A DNA stretch of 64,000 nucleotides. Source: Tubulanus polymorphus (taxonomy: Eukaryota; Nemertea; Palaeonemertea; Tubulaniformes; Tubulanidae). Positions 24,645-36,800 of the stretch are shown here, in pieces (the first letter of the stretch is position 1; each line of letters begins with the position of its first letter). The notes beneath the pieces are model-generated. The model did no database searches. It saw only the letters and a program-made list of their open reading frames with translations, and was not told the origin of the DNA. The DNA is taken from contig NC_134026.1 in assembly GCF_964204645.1 (NCBI RefSeq), positions 24,074,650 to 24,138,649 on the forward strand. The letters run 5' to 3'. Both the position numbers and the translations under genes were made by a program.

Positions 24645-27217
24645 TTAATCAGAATCTGGTGCAGTAACAGATACATGCGAAGTTGCTGCTTTTCTCGCAA
24701 GATATCGTGCTTTAGCATCACTAATTGTGCTATCATTATTACGCCGCGCATATTTTTCCGCATGAGTCTTTTCCTTCACAGGTTCTGGCTGTGGTTTAAT
24801 TTCGACCACATTTTCTGTTTCATCGGCACTATCGCTATCATCTCTATCGGGATTTATATCAGTTTCAGCTGATTTAAGGATTGGTTCTATGGTATCCGGC
24901 TCTAGTTCATCACTATTATCCTTGTTTCGTTGATGTTCCTGATTTATGTTTGTCCTATTACTGTCATTATCTCGATGATGTCTACCGTGACTCGGTTTAT
25001 CGAGATGTCTTTCTCTGCTTCTCTTTTTCATCGATCCAGAATCCCTGTCTCTACTCTTTCTACTGCGACGATCGGGTGAATGCCTTCGACTAGAATCATG
25101 TCTGCGATGGCTTTCACGATCATGGCCGAGTTTTTTTCTTGTGGACGAAACTCTTTCCCTATGTAGTGAAAATATCCAGATATGTTTGAAAGAAATTTTC
25201 ATATTTTGAAATGGAATGAACGGTTATGATACTGAAATGTCATGATATTTTAACTTACCCATCACTACTGCTACCAGAGTCATGATGTGAGCGATAATTC
25301 CGTCTTCTGGTACTCTCTTCATTTTTGACTTTTGACCTATAAGCAATGAGAATAATCATAAATCTTATAATCTAAGGGAATAATGTTACTGAAAAACAAA
25401 ACCTATCTATATTCGGAATAAGAGTAAAACTCACTCAATTCGGATGACTGAGGACTGTCCAGATTTTTCTGAATTAGGAATACTAGTTTACATGGTTCCA
25501 AGTTAACTGGACAAAAGTATTTCATGCGAATTAAGCGAGTATACCGGGACAGATTGAACTGAGGTTTACTGTAGTGATATATGCAGATGTGCAAGACATC
25601 TTCACCATATTACAGCATAGGAAACTAACCTATTCAACTTTTCCTCCGAGCCTGATTTAACTGGACCTTGATCTTCTTCAGTCACTTCTGTTTTAACACT
25701 GAAAAAGGATCAAATTTTATATAAGCTTTCTTTTCCATTGGTGAATTTTACAGTATATTCATAGACTGGAATGATAGTTACCTAACAGTTGCATCCGGTT
25801 CTTCTTTAATATTCACATCTCCAGTTGTTTGTTTGTATAAATTTCTGTAGAATCCACTGAGATCTTTCTGTTTCGTTACATCCAACATTGCTACAAACAT
25901 AAGCAATTAAATCGTATGATACACCCGCAATAATCTCTCCGTTACTATTGATTTATATGACCATGGCCTATAGTTACATACCTTCCATTTCAGCCTCTCT
26001 TTTCTCTTTAGCTTCTGCTTCCTTCATGTCTTCAAGCTTTTTCTTGTAAGCAGATGTCACAAACTCTTCCTTGTCTGCAAATTCATTACCCTCGGCATCT
26101 CTTTCCTTTTGTATTTTCCTCTCTAGTCTTCGCTCATCCTCTTTTTTGCGAGATTCAGCCATTTTCAGCAGCCCAGTGATGTATTTTGGCTACAATGAAT
26201 TAACCACATAATACAGAAAACCTTGAGTTGACTTACCGTAATACAGAACATAGCTAAAATGCGATCAGTGACTTACTTTTCGTTCAGCCTTTTTTTCCTT
26301 CAATTTAGGATCGTTTTTCTGTTTTTGCGACTTCATGTCATCATACACATTGTCGTATTCATAAACACTAGGGTCTTCCGACAGAGCCTTTTCAATTTGT
26401 AGCTGCGTCTACAAATATGAAGTCATACCTTAAGGTTCTGGATCATATACAAACTGACATTTTTGAGGGGTCCCATAAGTCAAAATTTTCAAATACAGTG
26501 ATAATGAGAGTGGCATGCGTGAGAAGTATTGAACATTGAGAATTATTAGATTGAAGATTAATAGGCCTAACATAATATAAATTCACAATGGACATACCTA
26601 CCTGCTTCTTGAAAAGACTCTTTGAAGACTCCTTTTTGATGGCCGATTCAACTTTGTTTTTACCCTGAATTGTAAATTGATTCTATGAAGAATTTCTTTA
26701 TCAAATACAAAATATAGAATTGTTCATCATTGATGATTGGTATGGAATTTACCTCCTCTTCATCGCTGTCATCTTGAAAAGCAGCAAGACGATTTTGTAG
26801 GAATGGGTTATTCACGGATTTAACAGTGGCTGATGATGATGGTTTCTTCTTCAGAATTAATCCATATCTGAAACGGAAAAGATTAAATGATATTAGGACA
26901 CGAAAAGACAAAAGACTTCAAAAAAACTTTCGATTTGATAATTTCAATCTTTAAAAATTGTATATAGGCTCAGGCTTAGTGGGTAATCTAATTCTATTAA
27001 CCGCAAAAACACATAGCCAGCAGGTGCTGCCACCGTGTGACCAAGGAAGAAATGTTGCAAAATAGGCTGAGTCGAACATCGTTTGAGTTGACTTCAAACC
27101 AACCAATTTTATGCCCGTTTTCAAAAATGATAAAAAATATTGTGGACATTTAGATCCACGCACGAGACACTGTTTAGATACGTACTTCTTACCCGTTTTA
27201 CCAATTTCAGCATTCAT
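24645..27217 (-). CDS. NSRP1: Nuclear speckle splicing regulatory protein 1
   Basis: Nine exons (27217-27186, 26867-26753, 26664-26602, 26408-26277, 26189-25982, 25890-25782, 25698-25630, 25336-25259, 25158-24645) give 439 residues; human NSRP1 has 558. The conserved N-terminus reads GKKYGLILKKK. Next are ALSEDPSVYEYDNVYDDM, PKYITGLLKMAESRKKE, a charged coiled coil with FADKEEFVTSAYKKKLEDM, and MLDVTKQKDLSGFYRNLYKQ. The C-terminal half is an RS/RD/RH-rich low-complexity domain, ending with the family signature KYARRNNDSTISDAKARYLA. The protein acts in nuclear speckles in alternative splicing. Exon 1 uses a GTACGT donor and supplies only eleven residues, so it is the least certain. The gene is divergent from the ASPHD gene 331 bp away. 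Confidence 0.93.
25422..25573. mobile_element. Small pogo-like MITE in NSRP1 intron 7
   Basis: The left end agagtaaaactcactcaatt and the reverse complement of the right end acagtaaacctcagttcaat form an imperfect inverted repeat. The CAGTAAACCTC start resembles pogo/Tigger-family ends. About 150 bp, non-coding. Confidence 0.55.
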
Positions 27218-27548
27218 TCTTGATGTGTTTCAATCGAGCAAGCTCCATGAATTTTAAAATCATAATCGCGGGAGTGGGCTGGACGAAACGTCATTGAATA
27301 CATGACCCACCCACAAATTCTAATCCATGTGAAAAAAATGATAAAATATCAATATGTAATGGCATGGTCTCAGAAATCCAAATAAACTAGCAATTATGAT
27401 TCTAATCACTGAAATGATAACTAATTGTGGCCAGTAGGTGGCAGCACTCGCAGAACATGTGCCTGTACATGAATCCTTTGACAGATTACAGTCACAACAC
27501 AACGCGTACGATCGCATTACACTGTTCTGATCAGGTTTGTGGCATGAC
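27218..27548. promoter_or_regulatory. Compact bidirectional promoter region, NSRP1/ASPHD
   Basis: Only 331 bp separate the two divergent start codons, so transcription of both genes must begin in or near this interval. I see no TATA box and no clear core motif; the assignment rests on gene arrangement. Confidence 0.55.
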
Positions 27549-28877
27549 ATGGCGTTCTTGTTTACCATAGATTGCTATCATTTACTAGGTTTTGCTTTGG
27601 GAGTGATAACAACAATAGCATTAGTGTGGTCAAAACTGAAAAAAGAGCTAAAACTTTTTGGGGGCACCACAGCTGATGATGATGCCAGCAGCAGCAGAGG
27701 CAATGATAATGATGAGGAGAAAGACGATGATAGAAAGTTCTCTAAATGCAAATCCGCAGGATGTGTTCGATGCAGTCGAAAGAATTCCGTGATTTCAGCC
27801 GCAGCCGAGCTCTTGGACAACTATCAAAGTGAACATCCGAAAAAGTTACCGCGTAGAATCGAATCAGCAGTCGATAATTACGAAGAGATTTTAACCAAAC
27901 TCAAAGGTTCAATGCAACAACCGAATATTTTTTTCTTACCCGGTCTGCGTACGTCTCCGTTTTGGAATAGTAACTCGTTTTCGAAAGACGCGAACGTGTT
28001 GAAAAAAAGTTTCAACGAAATCAATAAGGAATTTTGCACGGCCTATGCTAAAACTGCCGGCTGGATTACAAATGTCGTTCCGACGGGAGAGTGGCACATT
28101 TATCACTTGATCAATCAGGGCCAAGTTGTTGAAGAGAATGCGAAATGTTGTCCGAAAACGATGAAGATCGCGAGACAAATGGATTCAGCTATGAAGAATA
28201 ATCTATTCGGAAATGTTAGCTTTTCTGTGATCATTCCCGGGACGCATATAACTCCGCATTATGGACCGTGTAATTTCCGTATACGTGCTCACTTAGGTAA
28301 AAATTTATGATTAACGTCAAAAATTATCTTTGCCAGACAGTAGCGGTAGTTAGTTTTTTCCTAAATTGTGATAGTCATTATCTGTTGGACATAAAATACT
28401 CAAGCTGTCTCTATTTTCCGTTACAAGGTTATCACCAAGACAAATTGGGCTGACTGGACTCGTGCCAATTTACTAGTCAGTCATAGTAAATTTATTTCTG
28501 TACTATATTTGGCGTGATGCCAGACCGAACTTGTGTCACATTTTTTTTCCGTACCACTAGCTTCTATTATATTATATGATTATTGTACTAAAGTTGATTG
28601 TATATTTTCAGCTTTGCTCGCTCCGACTCAATGCTCATTAACGGTCAGTGGTATCAGTAAAACCTGGAACGCAAAAGATTGCCTTTTTTTTGATGATTCA
28701 TTTTTACACGAAGTTCAACACACAGGCACCGATGATCACGGACCCCGCGCTGTACTTATCATCGATTTATGGCATCCAGATCTCAAGAACGCGGAACGAA
28801 ATGTGATCGACTATATATTCCCTGGTAGTGGTAGTGGCGAGAAAGTTAACGAACATCCTATAAAAAAGAGATTATGA
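27549..28877 (+). CDS. ASPHD2: Aspartate beta-hydroxylase domain-containing protein (ASPHD1/2 type)
   Basis: Two exons (27549-28296, 28612-28877) give 337 residues; human ASPHD2 has 369. ATG at 27549 is preferred because translation from it begins directly with a membrane anchor (LGFALGVITTIALVW, about residues 13-27). An acidic Asp/Glu-rich linker follows. The catalytic domain starts near FFLPGLRTSPFW and continues TAGWITNVVPTGEWHIYHL. It has PHYGPCNFRIRAHLG, with the first Fe(II) His and an Arg for 2-oxoglutarate, and FFDDSFLHEVQH with the second His, then RAVLIIDLWHPDL. As in AspH, only two His ligands are visible. It would be a type II membrane 2-oxoglutarate oxygenase; its substrate is unknown. 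Choice between ASPHD1 and ASPHD2 is uncertain. Confidence 0.9.
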
Positions 28878-31800
28878 TTTCTACGTAGGAGTAGTAGAGA
28901 AATGTTACATAATGTTGTGGTGTCTGGTTGTATTGCACTTTCTAGTTCACTCAATTTTCATATCTCAGGAATTTGCACTGTTTTTTGTTTGTTGCAAGAT
29001 GGAACCTCTTAATGCAAATTGACATCAACTGCCATTGATTTAGCCTATCAGGTTATTTTCTGTAAAATTTATTTACAAAATTTATACCTTCTTTCACATT
29101 CTACTAAGCTTAAAAAGTTGACCCGGCCAGCCGCCTATATTCCCTGTACATAAGTTTTTTGTTAAATCATGATCATGCTAACCATAACATACCTGGCAGC
29201 TATAGAAATGAACGAATTACGAATTTCATTGCATTATACAAATTAAAATGACCCGATTAAGAAGAAACAAGGAATAATTTTTTAGCCTGAATATGGAAAA
29301 ATTGTTCAATATTTTTTCATTTATTCGGGATGAAATTATATTGGTCACTACTGATAAAAATCAAACTGGCCTACTACTGGACTGTTTATACTTACTGGGG
29401 TAGCCTATTATTTTTACTTTCCCTGTTTTTAATAATTATTGTGTCACAAGCGATGTTAAGATTTACTTAATTTTTGCCAGTGTTTTCTCGGTTGAGCATG
29501 TTAGAAATAACTGTTGAAATTGTTAGAGTTTGCATAAACGATTGAATTGTTTTCGACTTACAGGAAATCAAGTTTACAATGGGGCTTGGAATTGAAAACG
29601 ATCTCTACGGTGCTAAAACTGTTAGAAATTCAATACCCGGCGCAGATTTCATAGGACTTAATATATCATTATTGCCAACAGTATTGCGTTACTATGACTA
29701 ATGGAACTTTAAGTCATTCTGTGAAACCGGCCCCTTGTTCCTCATAAACAGCTGATTTTATGTGCTCATAGCATCTGTCTGTCTTCAAACAATAGATATA
29801 TGTATGTCTAATGTGTTGTCCTCTATGCAAACATGATTCTTGCCTTAGATGCTTCTGTCCAAAGATTTGAATGTTTTAGAATCAGTATTCTAATTAATTG
29901 ATTTACATTTTAATGTATTGAATATTCATTGTGTACTTTTCTTCATCTTAAAAATGTATTTTTACAGCGTTGTGATTGATTTGGATTTTTCATTAAGGTC
30001 AATATGTCACTTATGATTCACAATTAAAATTAGTATTTAATTTCCGAGTAAATGAAGTTAACATAATGAATAATATCAGATATTCGCTTGTTCTTTCGTT
30101 CAAATCTTAAAGGGATCTATAGATCTAGGGATCTATAGATCTAGGGGTCTATGTTGAGGCAGCTCTGCTACTATCACTTTCATGGTAGTAATCTTTTTGA
30201 TTGATCAAGCATATTGCACCAAAGCACATCTGGAGCTAGAGCTCTTAAAATTGATTTTCTATTGGGGGTCGAAAGAGGAAAACATAACGGGACACGGCCA
30301 CATATGGCAGTGAATTAAATATTCCATAATCCCGTGGCTTGTCTGTCGATCAAACTTGGAAATGAGCCAACAAGAAATTTTCCATAGAGATAGCAACACC
30401 CTTTTCCCAGACCTGCCACCTACACAGAAATCTTATCTCTAAGAATAGCCGACACTGATGATCTTTTTAACATCGGGCCATTTTTAGGTAAAGAACATAT
30501 TTCAATCGTTCATCAGTGGTGTCTATCCTTTAGTTTGAAACATTCAAATAATCAAGTCATTGATTTGTGTTATTTTAACAATGCTCTTCAAGATGAATAT
30601 TTTATTCTTTCACAGCGACAGATGATATAATTATCCGAATTAACTCACTTTTATACTTCAATGTTTTACCATCATGAACGTATGTAAATAAATATTAAAC
30701 CACTCTATTAGGTCTCTACACATGTTTCAACAACTTCGCATACAGAATTTACACTAAGTTCTTCAAGCAAACACAAAATTCGGCATTTCATCAAACCAGT
30801 AAGTGTAAATGACCACCCTTGAAAAAAATAACCTAACCTACGATTCAAATTCCTTTTAGTAAGAAATTGAAAATTTCTTCATTACCAGTCCATCGTTAAT
30901 AATTGGAGATCATTATATTTCGGTACAAATTAAAAGAATACCACATATAACAGGTAACCACTTAAGCCTTGAAGATGTTATATGTTCATTATATATTCTT
31001 CCAAACCTATCAAATCAGTCAAAATTATCCTTTTTTAGCAGGAACCCATTCCAAAAAGAAGTGTAACTTGAAATCAAAATGTGAAAAAATGAGGAGTTAA
31101 TGGACTTATATTACCTAATTCAAAACACTAACCGATCCACAATACTGTAACTATGAATACACTGTATACAGTTTTATTCTATAAAAAAGTCAAGGCCCAG
31201 TTTTGCAGTTGTGGAAATTATTTCAATGGAGTTACTGAAAAATGAAATTATTTATTCTCTGCCAGGTAAATCACATCTATGGTTGAAACGGGTTCAGTAA
31301 GCGATGAGCCTGTAACATATTCTATACTGCTCTAAGCTTCTACTCGAGTTTATTTTTGAGACAACACCAACCCACAAGTGTTGAAAGAAGTTTACATCAG
31401 ATTATTAAAAAGATGGGACTCAAAGCAACATCCTTACAATACAATGAGTCTATCAATGATGATAATATTACGTGTTCGAAACAACATTAGGTATCTGATG
31501 GTCAAAAAAAATAAAGAAAATAAAGGTACTATTTACAAGTGCGCCAACGAAAATATACTACAGGTACCAACATCATCCAGAAAACCACGATACAATGGAA
31601 ATTGACATCAAACACGTACCAAATAACAGTACATAAATGCACACAATTGCCTCACCATTTAATGTTTATACATGTAATTATTATTAGTAACTGTCTTCTG
31701 TGAGACAAAACCATCATTGAAAGCTGGAATATTATTCATTAGATTACAATCAAGTACGTCACATACAGTAATTTACGAACAATCGAAACGACATATCTTT

Positions 31801-33868
31801 AGTATACACTACCTACAAACTATAAGAATTTGGAGAGTAAGGTTCTTGATATAACGCAATTCATATTTTCTAGTTTGTGAATAACTGCATATTCCTAATA
31901 TTTTGTGCTATAGAATTAAATTCTTACATACATCGTGTATATAGTCGTTTAAACTGCAATGCACATACAACATACAGAAAATCCAAATCTTTTACAGAGC
32001 ACAACCACCAAGAACCTACGAAGCAGTGTTTTATTCATTCAGTTGATACATTACATGCAACTGCATTAATTTAGTTGTTACCTCGTATAATACGTTAGAT
32101 GTAAGATGCATATACGTGCAAATAACACCAGATAATTCCGAACCAAAGGAAAACACAAAAATTACTTGAATGAAATTGGTTCATAAGCTTATTATGTAGC
32201 TCTTTTAAACAGATTACAATGAATGATTTTTGACAGAAAAGGAAAATATATCGGTTTTTTTAAGTCTGGTGTCTTTTGTGTACTATCAAGAGGCATGGTG
32301 ATATAAATTATTAACCACATCAAAAATCACTTCCATTTATCAAAAAGGTGTTTGAACCAATTAACCATTTATAACTTTAATTTGACACAAGCAAATCATT
32401 CAGATATATCTTGTTTTATGCATGGAATAAAAAGAGTGAGTACCAGTAAATAAACTAAATATCTAACTTGATAGCTTATCAATCATAAATGTGATAATAT
32501 TTACATGTACACAAAAAACTAAGCAAAATCAGCAGCTACCTAACTGCCATAACCATATTTTCATCGAGCATTTTGTGCAATCGATTAAAAAGGTATTGTC
32601 CTCAATATCTTATGGCCTGATAAAAAATTACTACAACTTGAAGTGCGTTACATATAACATATAATGAGTTGTACAATGAATTAATTATTTACATACACAA
32701 TCTACACAGGAAAACCATCTCAGAAATAAGCCTCTTAATGGCACCCATTTTTTCTTTTTTTTTTCTTTCTTACATTTTTACGTATATATCGAAGTTGCAT
32801 TTCGTACTGTACAAACATTTTTTTTGAGTTGAATAATATCCAGCTTAAAGGAATACAAATTTTGAGTTCACCATCAAAATTGGAACAAAATTGTACTTTT
32901 TGTCCATTTCATTCACGAAATGTGGTAATGATTGACCACTCGTCGAAACCACTTATTTGAAAGACAATTTTCTACATACAATATGAACTGGTATGTTTTT
33001 TGACGACAACTAGCTATTTATCAGTACAACATTGTATTTTATTCTATTATTCCATACACAAGTTCGAGATAAAAGTGTGAAAAAGAGCTAGAAAATATTG
33101 TTACTTTATTACGTCATACACAGACCAACAATTAGCACAATAAAATTAACTTAATGACACGAATGATATCACATTTACTTAATTTCAATTGTCCAGTGAT
33201 GCACGGAATGGACAAAAATTTGTAAATAACAGAAATGAAAGCCTAATTATAAATGTTCACCGATTCTACTTGCCCCAAGGCTTGAAATTAAATCAACACA
33301 CAAGTGCATTAAGTACATTATAACGTCAAATGATGGGAAATTGAAGGAAATATTCTGATTAATTAGTACATCTCGAACCAGTCAATGAGTAATCACATAA
33401 ATAGTAACACAATAGAGGTAGTTTTATGTCAAGTTAACTCTAAATGACGGTTCTTCCTAACTCTAAATTCCAATACCGGGGTGATATGTAAACTCAGAAA
33501 AGAAAGATACCCATTGAATAATGTCTTCAGTTGTCTGTCTAACCAAGCACATCCGTGAAGTTTTTCTATTGAATATCAAACGAATTGTAAATGCCGGATA
33601 TCTGTTCGATAGTTAATATAAGATAATCATATATGCATTTAGAATAAGCATAAGAATCCATGGAAAAAAATATAAATGAAACTCTTTTTTCAAGTTATTA
33701 CAAACAGAATATGTTTACATCATTTTATATCATTTTATATCATTATGACACGCAATCAAATCGTTCAAACTTCAATCACATATTTCCACATTTACGAAGT
33801 AACATCATACCAAACACAAGTTATTAATGTAAATCATTATATTTTGCACTCAGTGCTTTGTTAGTGCA
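28878..33868. other. Long convergent gap with presumed 3' UTRs
   Basis: About 5 kb without a recognisable coding exon. The left part probably includes the ASPHD 3' UTR and the right part the minus-strand 4E-T 3' UTR. The sequence is AT-rich throughout. At 30112-30143 the 16-mer gggatctatagatcta occurs twice in tandem, followed by a partial third copy. The longest ORFs here (75 codons or fewer) show no protein-like pattern. Confidence 0.4.
30112..30152. repeat. Short tandem palindromic repeat
   Basis: Two perfect copies of gggatctatagatcta plus a third partial copy ggggtctatg. Each unit contains the palindrome atctatagat. Confidence 0.7.
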
Positions 33869-36800
33869 CTAGGTAACGACCTGCTGACGTCTTTCAATTT
33901 CATCTACAGTCATCACGCGTTGTCCTGGTGCGGGTAACGGAGGCATATTCGGTAGCTGTTGTTTTAACAAATCCATACCAAACCATTTCGTCAGATTTGA
34001 GTCCGTCATATTCGGACTTGCGGCTTTTGGATACACACCCGGTGACAGTGGCCCATTTCTACCATCTGAAAAAGAAATTAAGGAAAATACAATAGTCATA
34101 AGCGAATACTTGAACTCACAGGGTATTTTGACTATACTTCATACTCATAAGTCAATGAGGAAATAGATACTGACGATATAAGTTACTTACCAGCAACAAA
34201 TTGAGAATGAATCTGAGGCTGAGGTGAAAGAGATCGATTGTTCATATTCGGCACACCGAGAGCATTTGGTGAATTAGGAAGGAGACCAGCGCGCTGTCCA
34301 GGAACTAAGTTAGGATAGACACCACGTACTGGCATTCTCGGATCGATAGTTCTCTGCTGTTGCTGTTGAATTGTAGCCAGTGGATTTAAGTTCATATTCA
34401 TCTGATTTTGAAGTGCATTTACTGTAAAATTCATTACAATAAACATTTTTAATTCAATATACATTGTACACAAATTTCAACTAATCAAGCTGAATGAACA
34501 TCGTTGTAAATCTTACCTCTGGCAGCAGCAGCAACAATTGCATTTTGCTGGGTCATGCCTGCTTGCATCATCTGTTGAACTAGAAGTGCATTAGCAGCGG
34601 CTGGGTTCACTATGGCTGGCCGTGTTCCTTGCATCGGTAAACGACCGGCTATTGGTGAAAGGAATGGAGGCGTCGTCGTGTTTGGAAGATGAGGCATGTT
34701 TGGCGGCGTTCGTAGATTATTCATATTTGGTGACTTGGGACATTCGTTTTGTCGTTCATTAGGGGTTGAAGGAACAGCAGCGGCAGCAGTGCCGCTACCT
34801 CCTGCACGTACATTCATTTCATTACCCACTGATAGCGGGCTGTTTTGAGGTGCAGAAACAGTTGGCTGATTCGCAGCTGAAAAACAAATACCTGCACCAT
34901 TTATATCTTCAAGTCATGTCTTCATTCATTTCATTATACTCCATTTGGTTATCTTGTTAGCAATTCAAGACAGATGTTAGTTTAAAAGGCTTTAATTGAA
35001 TATTTAGAAGGCAAATATAACTATGAGATATGGTCAAGAACAGTGCCTCTTAACTCAAAATCCCATACCTGTTGCCTTCATTATAGGCCGTCCTTGTTGA
35101 GACACAAGCGCATTCATTACACCTTGTCCAACTAATGGCCGTCCAGGAATATGTTGCGGACTGACAGGAAGCTGATCTTTCGTCATAATCAGTCGGGGCG
35201 GACTAAGATTTGAATCGTCCAATGACCGAATTTGCTGCTGGAACTGGGGCAAAAGTTGTTGGTTCATCATGTCGATATCTGAAATCAATTGTTGAACAAA
35301 AATCCCTTTACGCCTGAAAATTTGCTAGTTGAATCCAAGAGGTCAACTGCTCAAGTGCTAACATTATACATTAAATACATTGAATGACTTGATGCGAACT
35401 TGAGCAACTGAAGTAAAAGTTATAGTAGCCGTAATAGTAAGGTCTCGCAAGCAAAAACCTTTCTTTACCCGATTCCTCTCTCATCTTCTTCTCTGAAGCC
35501 ATTTTCATAATGACAGATGTAGGAGTGAATGCAGCAGATACACTCTGCGTAGTCGAAGCAACTGGCGTAGTAGGTACTTCGCCCGGTAGTCTCATTGGAT
35601 TCGGTGATTTTCTGTAAATATCAGAATTATAACTTAACCTATTCTTTCTTACTACTATTGGGAATGATTTCCATGAGAAATGATAAAAAAATGATACAGC
35701 CGATTACATGTACATCTTTATATTTCCAACGAGAAACATAAGCAGTTTAATTTCATATGCCTACCGGTTCGGTTCATGTTGTTGTTGTTTCTTGATGAAT
35801 CGTTCTTTCTGATCTTCCAACTGTTTCTTAATAAGAGCATTTTGCATGATCGCCTGCGTATGGAAAACTAACTCCTGTGGAGATGGAACTCGTGGTAAAA
35901 CTGATGGTCGTAATGACGTCGGCGAACCCTGAATATGAACGCACAAAACCCATCAATTTCTATCAGCAAACAAGAGTAACCAAATCCAAACTTTGCCGAA
36001 TTGACTTGGAAGAGTTTAAAACATGAATACTTACAGGTGTAACTTGAAGAGTGTTGACTGAAAGGTTAGCTGTTGGAGAAGCAGTAGTTGACTGTGTTGG
36101 ATGTATAGGTGAAGGTGCACTCAAATGCATTGGTGGTTGAGTTCCGAACACTGAAAGTTAACACAAAATATCCCACCAACTTAACCTCTTAAAATTGTAA
36201 TGGTCATCATGACCGGTAGAGTGTAAATGATGAATATACTTACTGATAGGTGAAGGAGCTCTAGGGGATGAAGGCTGTTGTAACAGTATATTTGGTGACG
36301 GTACATTAGGTGTTGTTGGCTGTTGTTGCTGTGGTACATTAACGACTGGTGATGCTGGCTTCGTTATGATCGTTGGTTTATTCTTTATAATATTTTTCAG
36401 CATCTCTTGTTGTTGTTGATGCTGTAACAATTTTGCTTGGATTTGTTGCAGTTGTTTTTGCTGTTGATTTTGCTCCTGCATCTGGCGTTGTTTTTGTTCT
36501 TGCATTTGACATTGTTGCTGTTCCTGCATCTGTCTGTGTTGTTCATGCAGCTGACGCTGTTGCTGTTCCTGCATTTGACGTTGTTGCACCTGCATTTGAC
36601 GTTGTTGCTCCTGAATCTGGCGCTGTTGTTGGGTCCGTAATAATTCCTAGAATAAACGAAGCGATACGATAGTAATGAGCAAGATCAGTAACTAATAATC
36701 GGCAACTTTCAAGATAAGCGATGCCTTACTTGTAACATATCTTTCTGTGGTGCCTGCTGAGGTTGATGTAAAGAAGGGTCTGATCTGGCCTGTTGTTGTT

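Noticed and set aside
24636-24872. Plus-strand ORF with membrane-like sequence
   Set aside because: Antisense to the NSRP1 RS-rich last exon, which has a clear homologue.
27537-27548. Upstream extension of the ASPHD reading frame
   Set aside because: The frame is open but begins with TTG, not ATG; the ATG at 27549 is the first usable start.
30121-33868. Extra coding gene in the 4E-T 3' region
   Set aside because: Short ORFs only, AT-rich composition, no splice-linked protein similarity found on either strand.
36433-36672. Plus-strand Leu/Val-rich ORFs
   Set aside because: They are antisense to the glutamine heptad tract of 4E-T; the Leu runs come from reading the CAG/CAA repeat on the other strand.
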